12,363 nucleotides of DNA from Rickettsia sp. GTDB taxonomy: Bacteria; Pseudomonadota; Alphaproteobacteria; Rickettsiales; Rickettsiaceae. The stretch covers positions 1-12,363 of the forward strand of contig JAIRUG010000079.1 of assembly GCA_031254535.1 (NCBI GenBank), in the 5' to 3' direction. This document shows, in pieces, positions 6,948 through 12,363 of this stretch (positions are counted from its first letter, which is position 1; every line of letters starts with the position of its first letter). The position numbers were made by a program, and so were the translations under genes. Under the pieces are notes generated by a model that was not told the origin of the DNA, made no database searches, and was given only the letters and a program-made list of their open reading frames with translations.

Positions 6948-9725
6948 ATGCCATTATCACTATTTAACAAAACATCACCTGAAAGTAAGAAAGCAAAACA
7001 AGAGCACTTTAAAAAAAAGGTTAGTAATTTGTTCCAAGAATATGGCAATACACAGGCAATTAGTACACCTTTTGATAAAGAGGCGTATAAAGTACTTAAG
7101 AAAGAATATGACCCATTACTAAATAAGATAGAGGATACTCAATCACTTTTTGAGTTAAACAAATCTCTAGCCATTATTGCTCTCCGAGCAGGTCAAGATG
7201 CAAGTACATATTTAAAGATGTGGGAGAAGACTAATATTAATTCAAGTGACTTTATAACAGAACTACAAACAATCCTTGAAGGTCGCATTAAATTTCTTCA
7301 AGAAACTGGCAATATAACAAAAATTAATACGCCTCTTGATTCATCGGAATATAAGTCAAATAATATCATACGTGATAATTTAGTTAAAACTATAAAAGAG
7401 TCTCCACTTTCAGGTGAGATCAGAGCAAAACTATCTTTTGAGTTAAACAAGTGTCAAGCTATTAGTGTTTTCCGAGCAGGCCAAAACGCAAGTACATATT
7501 TAAAGGGGTGTGGTAGCCTTAGTGCTAGTAGAAATGAGTTTATAATAGAACTATACAAAGTACTAACAAATATGCAAAATTCAGAACTAGTAGTACAAAA
7601 TATTTATAAACAAATATATTATCCATTGGTACAACAAGCCTTAAATGCAGTGGATTCACACCTTAAAACTTCAGAAGAAAACTATGTTGCAGCTTTTAAT
7701 GAGATAACACCTTTGGTAGCAAATTGCAACATTCCTAAAGTACTTGCAAAATATGTCGAGATTTGTATAAAAGAAGGTACACTCTCGAAACTTGAGCAAT
7801 GTTGGAAAGTTTGTACTGAAACAATAGTTAACCGTACAAAAGAAGATAAAGTTCTTGCTAAAATCTTTGGAGATTTACAGAAGAAGTTTAAACAGGTATC
7901 TCTATCTGATGATAAAGCTATTGATCAAAAGACTAAGCTTCAGTACAGTGATCTTACTGATCAAGCTGGGGAGCGTGCTAAACAACATAGCCCTCAGCCT
8001 CAGATACAGGAAACAGCTGCTCCTGTAAGCAGGGAAGAAGAAATAGCATGCAAAGAACTTGAAAAAGCAAAAGAGAAAGCAAAGCAAGCTATTACACAAG
8101 TTGTTACTACTGAAGCTAGGGTTGCAGAAATCAAGGTAGAGCAGCAATATAAAGCTAAATTAGAAGCCAAAACAGCTAAAGTTAAAGCTGAACTCGATGC
8201 TGAAAGAGAGCAAAATAAACTCCAAATCAAAGATGAAACAAAATCTAAATTAGAGGAAATACAAAGTGAAGGTTCATCTAAAGATACTTTAATTACACTC
8301 ACTGCCTCTTCAAAGTCGAATTCTCAGCATACAGAAATAGTTAAAAATAAAGATGTTTCAGAGTCGCTTCCTCCGACATATACCCCCATCTATCCGGATA
8401 TTAGTGAATATAATATGTCTTTAGAAGGTAATCAAACTGTCCCTACACCAAGTGTTGTACCTACTCCTATAACTAATGTCGATACTAATACCACAGCACT
8501 AGTAAAAGAGGTAACTGAGCTTTTTGATTCAAGAGCACCAGGTGTTATGGATCAAACTTTAGAAGGTAATCAAACTGTCTCTATACCAAGTGTTGTACCT
8601 ACTCCTACAACTAATGTCAGTACTAATGCCGCAGAGCTAGTAGAAGAGGTAACGGAGCTTCCTGATTCAAAAACATCAGATGTTATGGGTCAAACTTTAG
8701 AAAGTAATCAAACTGGTGTTGTACCTATTCCTACAACTAATGTCAGTGCTGATGCCACAGAGCTAGTAAAAAAGGTAACGGAACTTCTTGATTCAGGAAC
8801 ACCAAGTGCTAAGGATCAAATTGTAGTACTTTGTAATAATACTATTAAGAGCGGCTTTAATGCATATGAAATCATTGATGATTTAAAAGTTTTGAAGGCT
8901 TTAGCTTCTGGATTTTTATCTGTAAAGAACCCGGAAAAAGCTAAAGAAATAGCAGAAGCTGCTGAAAAAATTTGTGGTAAAATTGTTAAAATATCTCAAG
9001 ATGAATATAATCTCATTTGGGACAGTAAAGTTTTGAATTTATTAGCTAAGGAATATTATGAATTAGGACTCTATAACAATTGTATTGAATCTTGTAAAAA
9101 ATCATATGAGTGTAACAAGATAGCTTCTGAAGAGCATTATCAAATCTTAAAAGAAATAGCAGACAAAACAACAAGTCCAGATATACAACTTGCTGCCCTT
9201 AATGCCGCTAAAAATCAAACAAACGACTTAAAACAGAAAGGTGAACTCTCTTTCTCTAGAGCTAAGATTTTATTGTCTTTAGGAAATAATAATACTGAAG
9301 CTACAAATGAGTGTGAAAATGCTGCTTGTTATAATCCCAGTATATATAAAAATCTTGATGAGGAAACTTTAAAGAGCATATATGACAAAACAAAAAATTC
9401 TGTAGCAGGGTATATCTACTTCTCTAATCACAACAATCATAACTTTGGGAATCAAGCTCTTGCTGAAAAATTTAAAGAAATTGGTTACAATATACTTCTA
9501 ACAATTGGCCATTCAGGAACAGCACTATGTGCTATGAAAGCTTTTCTTTGTTCTCACGACAGAGCTATATTGGACAGTGGTCTATGGGGTATGGGACTGT
9601 CATCACCCTATTACACAAATTATGCAAAAATTCCACATAACGACTTCAATCAGTTAGATAATTACTGCAGAACTCTTATTGGGGAGCTTGAGTCTGATAT
9701 GTATAGTGGAATACATTTGAATTAG
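6948..9725 (+). CDS. Unrecognised 925-residue repeat and coiled-coil protein, possible effector
   Basis: I do not recognise this protein. It has no signal peptide or membrane segment. An N-terminal module of about 90 residues occurs twice (about 29-112 and 116-207), each copy with FELNKs.AI...RAGQ(D/N)ASTYLK; these match strongly at the DNA level too. A helical stretch follows to about 320. A highly charged, Lys/Glu/Ala-rich coiled coil covers about 360-445. Three Pro/Thr/Val-rich tandem repeats cover about 492-625. The C-terminal part (about 630-870) is helical with TPR-like pairs such as LLAKEYYELGLYNNCIESCKKSY, and the last 55 residues are rich in Tyr, Gly and Asn. The ATG has AGAGGA four bases upstream of the preceding TATT spacer. 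Palindromic repeats lie on both sides. A host-directed effector is only a guess from architecture. Confidence 0.85.
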   Translation: MPLSLFNKTSPESKKAKQEHFKKKVSNLFQEYGNTQAISTPFDKEAYKVLKKEYDPLLNKIEDTQSLFELNKSLAIIALRAGQDASTYLKMWEKTNINSSDFITELQTILEGRIKFLQETGNITKINTPLDSSEYKSNNIIRDNLVKTIKESPLSGEIRAKLSFELNKCQAISVFRAGQNASTYLKGCGSLSASRNEFIIELYKVLTNMQNSELVVQNIYKQIYYPLVQQALNAVDSHLKTSEENYVAAFNEITPLVANCNIPKVLAKYVEICIKEGTLSKLEQCWKVCTETIVNRTKEDKVLAKIFGDLQKKFKQVSLSDDKAIDQKTKLQYSDLTDQAGERAKQHSPQPQIQETAAPVSREEEIACKELEKAKEKAKQAITQVVTTEARVAEIKVEQQYKAKLEAKTAKVKAELDAEREQNKLQIKDETKSKLEEIQSEGSSKDTLITLTASSKSNSQHTEIVKNKDVSESLPPTYTPIYPDISEYNMSLEGNQTVPTPSVVPTPITNVDTNTTALVKEVTELFDSRAPGVMDQTLEGNQTVSIPSVVPTPTTNVSTNAAELVEEVTELPDSKTSDVMGQTLESNQTGVVPIPTTNVSADATELVKKVTELLDSGTPSAKDQIVVLCNNTIKSGFNAYEIIDDLKVLKALASGFLSVKNPEKAKEIAEAAEKICGKIVKISQDEYNLIWDSKVLNLLAKEYYELGLYNNCIESCKKSYECNKIASEEHYQILKEIADKTTSPDIQLAALNAAKNQTNDLKQKGELSFSRAKILLSLGNNNTEATNECENAACYNPSIYKNLDEETLKSIYDKTKNSVAGYIYFSNHNNHNFGNQALAEKFKEIGYNILLTIGHSGTALCAMKAFLCSHDRAILDSGLWGMGLSSPYYTNYAKIPHNDFNQLDNYCRTLIGELESDMYSGIHLN
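8421..8822 (+). repeat. Three in-frame tandem repeats (138, 138 and about 126 bp)
   Basis: Units start at 8421, 8559 and 8697. The first two are exactly 138 bp apart, encoding 46 residues each. The third lacks a 12-bp piece after AATCAAACTG, which removes four residues and keeps the frame. Each unit encodes LE(G/S)NQT, a VVP.P(I/T)TNV segment, then a short helix ending in VTEL.DS. The copies are close in DNA sequence, so the array is young and probably varies in copy number between strains. Confidence 0.88.
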
Positions 9726-9743
9726 GTTATATTATACTGTCTA

Positions 9744-9775
9744 TTAGCGAGGAGCTACTTACTTACGTACGTACC
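9744..9775. repeat. Fragment of a palindromic repeat
   Basis: TAGCGAGGAGCTACTTACTT followed by ACGTACGTACC resembles the GCGAGGAGCTACTTTAG left end and the ACGTACGTTCGC interior of the element at 6313-6421. It lacks a matching second end and looks like a remnant next to the two more complete copies that follow. Confidence 0.5.
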
Positions 9776-9782
9776 CTATACT

Positions 9783-9874
9783 GTCATTGCGAGGGGCTAG
9801 TTTAGTAGTATTGATGCAATCCAGAAAGTGACTAGAAATGGATTGCTTCGTCGGCTATGCCTCCTCGCAATGAC
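9783..9874. repeat. Rickettsial-type palindromic repeat
   Basis: The ends GTCATTGCGAGG (9783-9794) and CCTCGCAATGAC (9863-9874) are exact 12-bp inverted repeats. The inner GCAATCCA (9816-9823) pairs with TGGATTGC (9839-9846). The right half, GGATTGCTTCGTCGGCTA, matches the perfect copy at 3680-3763 closely. The left half has diverged. Confidence 0.82.
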
Positions 9875-9882
9875 ACTACAAC

Positions 9883-9953
9883 GTCATTGCAAGGAGCTAC
9901 TTTAGAGCGACGAAGCAATCCAGAAAAGTGAGCTTACGCCTCTTCGCAATGAC
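9883..9953. repeat. Rickettsial-type palindromic repeat, shorter copy
   Basis: It opens with GTCATTGCAAGGAGCTACTT and closes with TCTTCGCAATGAC, with inverted ends GTCATTGC/GCAATGAC (9883-9890 and 9946-9953). It contains GCGACGAAGCAATCCA like the other copies. Only eight bases separate it from the preceding element. Together the elements fill most of the 311-base gap between the two accessory genes. Confidence 0.78.
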
Positions 9954-10036
9954 GCATGGGATATTCTTAACCAGAACACCCTCCCCTTACGCAAATATAA
10001 TATATTAAGTTACAAGTAAAAAAGCAGAGGAATAAA

Positions 10037-10786
10037 ATGAATAAATATTTAACATTAATAATGTTATTAACAATGCCACATAATTCATTTGCTCAACAAC
10101 AAATATCTAATTTTGTTACACCAGTTACTTATTTTGTCGATCATGTCAAACAATTAAATCTACTTAAGAATAATTTAATTAAATATCGACAAGCAAGTAT
10201 TGTAGGCACCAGCGGCATGGGGAAAACACAACTTACTAGAATGTATTGTTATGAGAATCAAAATAATTACAAACTTATTTGGCTTATTGACTGTAATTTA
10301 GATATTGATGAAGAGTTGCTAAAGCTAGCAAAAGCTATTAATAGTACTGATAAATCTAATCTAATATTATCAGAAGATATAACATTAATACGAAAAGAAA
10401 TAATGAACTATTTATTGAATCAAGATAAATGGTTGCTGGTATTCGATAACTTAAAGATAAGTGAAAATAAAAAAGTTCAAGAGTTTATTGATTGGGAACA
10501 TAACGGGCACGTTATATTTTGTTCCCAAGATAGTGAAATATTACCTAATATAATCAAAATGACTGCCTTTGAAAAAAGTGAAGCCATTATTCTAGCTAAT
10601 AATCTTCTAGAAAATAATGATACCAAATTAGCAAAATTCTTGAGCAAAGAATTTGCTGGTTATCCTATCATGATAGTACAAGGTGCACAATTATTAAACA
10701 ATGTACAAGGTTTAGGTAAAAAGGAATATAAGGAAAAGATCCACCAATCAACAGACAAAATTAAATATTACATTAGTTATCAATGA
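10037..10786 (+). CDS. N-terminal piece: signal peptide and NB-ARC-like ATPase domain
   Basis: This open frame of 249 codons has a good start: ATG with AGAGGA five bases upstream. Residues 1-19 form a signal peptide (MNKYLTLIMLLTMPHNSFA, probable cleavage after A19). The ATPase domain follows, with Walker A GTSGMGKT (57-64), Walker B LLVFDNL (133-139), an NB-ARC sensor-like GHVIFCSQD (157-165) and a GLPL-like AGYPIMIVQGAQLL near 206-220. The last residues (about 240 on, YYISYQ) are out of frame. The natural continuation is in the next frame (LNITLVINELKPSTKKLLNK). If expressed as it stands, the product would be an ATPase domain without its repeats. Confidence 0.75.
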   Translation: MNKYLTLIMLLTMPHNSFAQQQISNFVTPVTYFVDHVKQLNLLKNNLIKYRQASIVGTSGMGKTQLTRMYCYENQNNYKLIWLIDCNLDIDEELLKLAKAINSTDKSNLILSEDITLIRKEIMNYLLNQDKWLLVFDNLKISENKKVQEFIDWEHNGHVIFCSQDSEILPNIIKMTAFEKSEAIILANNLLENNDTKLAKFLSKEFAGYPIMIVQGAQLLNNVQGLGKKEYKEKIHQSTDKIKYYISYQ

Positions 10787-11372
10787 ATTAAAGCCAAGTA
10801 CTAAAAAATTACTAAATAAAATAGCCTTAATAAATAATCAAGGTTTCTCAAAAGAACTTTTAAAAATTGTCACTGATGATCAAAATACTCTAGATGATGA
10901 TCTTTATCAATTATCTAAATTTGCCCTAATATCTAACATTGAGCTACATGAGATTAATCCGATCTTTGAAATGCACGATGTTATTGCTCAGAAAGTGGCT
11001 GAGATAAATGGAAATAGTAATAATAAAACGGATTTAGATAATATTATTACCAAGTTAATAAATTACATACCAAAGAGCTCAATAAAAGCACGTCTTTTTA
11101 ACAGTGCTAAAACTATATCTGAGAATTTTGAAATAATTTTAAAAAATTCAGAAAAATATAACTTAAATATATATAAAATTATGCGACTTAACCTCCAATC
11201 AATGGTTCAGTATTATAATATTCATAATTATTATAGCCTAGAAAAAAAGCTCCAGTGGTTTAATAAAATTGCTCAGCAAAAAAAGTTTAAATTATGGTTA
11301 ATGAATAATGATGAAAAATATATATGCAAAATACTTACATGCAACATGTTGGTATCATATGAGTTATTCTAA
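10743..11372 (+). pseudogene. Second piece of the STAND-TPR gene
   Basis: This frame continues the ATPase as LNITLVINELKPSTKKLLNK, then a winged-helix-like stretch and FEMHDVIAQKVAEING (near 10962-11010), a segment that typically follows the ATPase in this type of protein. It then begins the helical repeats. The first usable ATG inside it is at 10971, but the coding sense begins well upstream. No Shine-Dalgarno supports independent translation. It runs out of sense after EKYI at about 11325 and stops at 11372. Confidence 0.6.
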
Positions 11373-11535
11373 CTATAGAATAGCAATAAATTATTGTACA
11401 AAAGCACAAGAAATATTAGATAGTGTAAAAGGTTATGACTATCACAAATGGACTGTACCTTTTAATTTAGCACAATCTAATCTTGCATTAGGACAGGTTC
11501 AAGAAGCAGAAAAAAACATTCAAATTATAGAATAA
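11305..11535 (+). pseudogene. Third piece of the STAND-TPR gene
   Basis: The frame is open from the double stop at 11299-11304. It reads YAKYLHATCWYHMSYSNYRI, then IAINYCTKAQEIL and FNLAQSNLALGQVQEAEKN, which are TPR-like helix pairs. It ends at TAA 11533-11535 inside GAATAAAGG. The ATG codons at 11308 and 11311 have no Shine-Dalgarno. The piece makes sense only as part of the longer protein. Confidence 0.55.
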
Positions 11536-12280
11536 AGGTTTAATAGATAAAAATGACATAGCCTATTTAACTAGAGCTAAGTCACTTTTATTATTTGTAC
11601 AAGGTAAATATAGTAAATCATTAGAGCAAAATAATAGAACTATAGAAGGAATTATTAAAAAGGGAATAAGTCCTGATGACCTAATTCTTGTATATCCTTA
11701 TCTACTTAAAGCAGAAATATTGAATTATCTTAAAAAATACCAAAGAGCACATGTTCAACTTAAACAGTTATATAATTTGTATAAATCTTATAAAAAAGAG
11801 CCCCCTGAAATATTTGGTTGTATTTATATCCAAATGGCAAGAAGTGAGTTAGGGTTGGGTAAACTAGAGCAAGCCTCAGAGCATATTAATAAAGCTATTT
11901 CCATATTTTTAACCGATGAGCGTAGGAATCCCAAAGACGCAGATTATTCAGAAGATCCAGATTTAGCTGCTAGTTATGTAGTGCAAGGTGATATTCTATT
12001 TGCTGAAAATAAGATAAAAGAAGCTATAAACTTTTATAATAAAGCTTATAGCATATATTATTATTTATATAGAGATAACCGTAAAAATGTGGCTCAAGTT
12101 AGTTATTTGTATAGTCAAGGAGCTAAAGCGTCATGTAAAGCAAGAAATTTATTTAGTTATAAATTTTTTGGTAAGGCACAAGTAAAGGAGTTCGGGATAA
12201 ATCACCCTAATACTGTATCTATGTTTGAATATTGTAAAAAATATAATATGGGACCGTTGAAAGATAAAAATTTGCTCTAA
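11531..12280 (+). pseudogene. C-terminal TPR-like piece of the STAND-TPR gene
   Basis: The frame is open from the TAG at 11528-11530 to the TAA at 12278-12280, 249 codons. It encodes successive helix pairs: AYLTRAKSLLLFVQGKYSKS, FGCIYIQMARSELGLGKLEQ, AASYVVQGDILFAENKIKEA and the final SCKARNLFSYKFFGKAQV segment. These fit TPR spacing (A/G at position 8 of helix A, then G.. ..A). The only start codon in a reasonable place is a TTG at 11720, without a clear Shine-Dalgarno, so independent translation is doubtful. Confidence 0.6.
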
Positions 12281-12363
12281 TTTCAAAAAAAAGAAACAAA
12301 ATCTTTTGTCTAAAAAATTACAAAAAAAATCATCAACTCTGATATTTTTAAAAGATTGCAATT
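12281..12363. other. Spacer after the STAND-TPR gene
   Basis: These 83 AT-rich bases contain A-runs and a very short ACAAA/TTTGT inverted repeat near 12296-12310. No T-run follows the repeat, so I do not call a terminator. No gene is visible. Confidence 0.5.

Larger units (their letters stand above)
10037..12280 (+). pseudogene. Secreted STAND (NB-ARC-like) ATPase with TPR-like repeats, broken by three frameshifts
   Basis: Reading across three frame changes gives one continuous protein of about 746 residues. The order is: signal peptide, P-loop ATPase domain, winged-helix-like segment with FEMHDVIAQKV, then TPR-like helical repeats to the TAA at 12278. The frames run 2, 0, 1, 2 (start position mod 3). 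Each step is equivalent to one extra base or two lost bases, and the three sum to a whole codon. The stop codons on both sides confine the shifts to 10716-10786, 11305-11372 and 11531-11535. The coding pattern continues without loss across each junction. STAND ATPases with TPRs are signal-transduction switches; here the role is unknown. Either a recently decaying gene or repeated sequencing error would explain the pattern. Confidence 0.82.

Noticed and set aside
7902..8302. Two minus-strand frames, Cys/Phe- and Ser/Leu-rich, opposite the coiled coil (7902-8147 and 8000-8302)
   Set aside because: The composition is what Lys/Glu/Ala-rich coding gives on the other strand; they overlap each other and lack start signals.
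6313..9953. CRISPR array
   Set aside because: The repeated units are palindromic, diverged, far apart and without regular spacers or cas genes.
10716..11535. Programmed +1 frameshifting as the main explanation for the broken STAND-TPR gene
   Set aside because: Three separate sites without a shared slippery sequence, rare-codon/stop context or a common stimulatory structure; decay or sequencing error is simpler.
12290..12315. Rho-independent terminator after the STAND-TPR gene
   Set aside because: The stem is five or six A/T-rich pairs and no T-run follows.
12149..12361. Minus-strand 70-codon frame at the right edge
   Set aside because: It is mostly antisense to the C-terminal TPR piece, rich in Phe/Ile from AT-rich DNA, with no Shine-Dalgarno seen.

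Overview
The window looks like part of a Rickettsiaceae chromosome. The PdhA, PdhB, TsaD and GatB sequences resemble the Rickettsia proteins as I remember them, but are clearly diverged. The DNA is AT-rich, spacers are long, and GTCATTGCGAG...CTCGCAATGAC palindromic elements of the kind common in Rickettsiaceae occur four times or more. A lineage outside the well-known Rickettsia species (for example a Megaira- or Torix-like endosymbiont) is my inference; no search was run.

Bases 1-6271 hold conserved housekeeping genes, all on the minus strand. Read in the direction of transcription they form three units. The first is gatB-tsaD: tRNA-dependent amidotransferase subunit B, then the t6A-tRNA synthase subunit TsaD, overlapping in a 4-base ATAA. 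The second is a two-BON-domain lipoprotein followed by the RlpA lipoprotein, behind a good sigma70-type promoter. The third is pdhA-pdhB, the two E1 subunits of pyruvate dehydrogenase. At the far left edge the first ten codons of another minus-strand gene are visible, possibly fabZ. The full-length tsaD frame has no ATG, GTG or TTG at its start. An ATA codon sits exactly where the family methionine should be, with a good Shine-Dalgarno at the right distance. A 35-bp perfect palindrome lies inside what looks like the gatB-tsaD terminator.

Bases 6272-12363 are an accessory region read on the plus strand. Palindromic elements bound the first gene on both sides. That gene encodes a 925-residue protein I do not recognise. 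It has a duplicated N-terminal module, a charged coiled coil, three tandem repeats of about 46 residues and a helical C-terminal domain. Its AT-rich leader holds two inverted repeats. The second gene encodes a signal-peptide-bearing STAND (NB-ARC-like) P-loop ATPase with TPR-like helical repeats. It would be about 746 residues long, but it is interrupted by three frameshifts, all in the same direction.

The housekeeping half supplies central carbon metabolism, translation fidelity and envelope maintenance. The accessory half looks like a small island of lineage-specific, possibly host-directed proteins, one intact and one decaying or misassembled.
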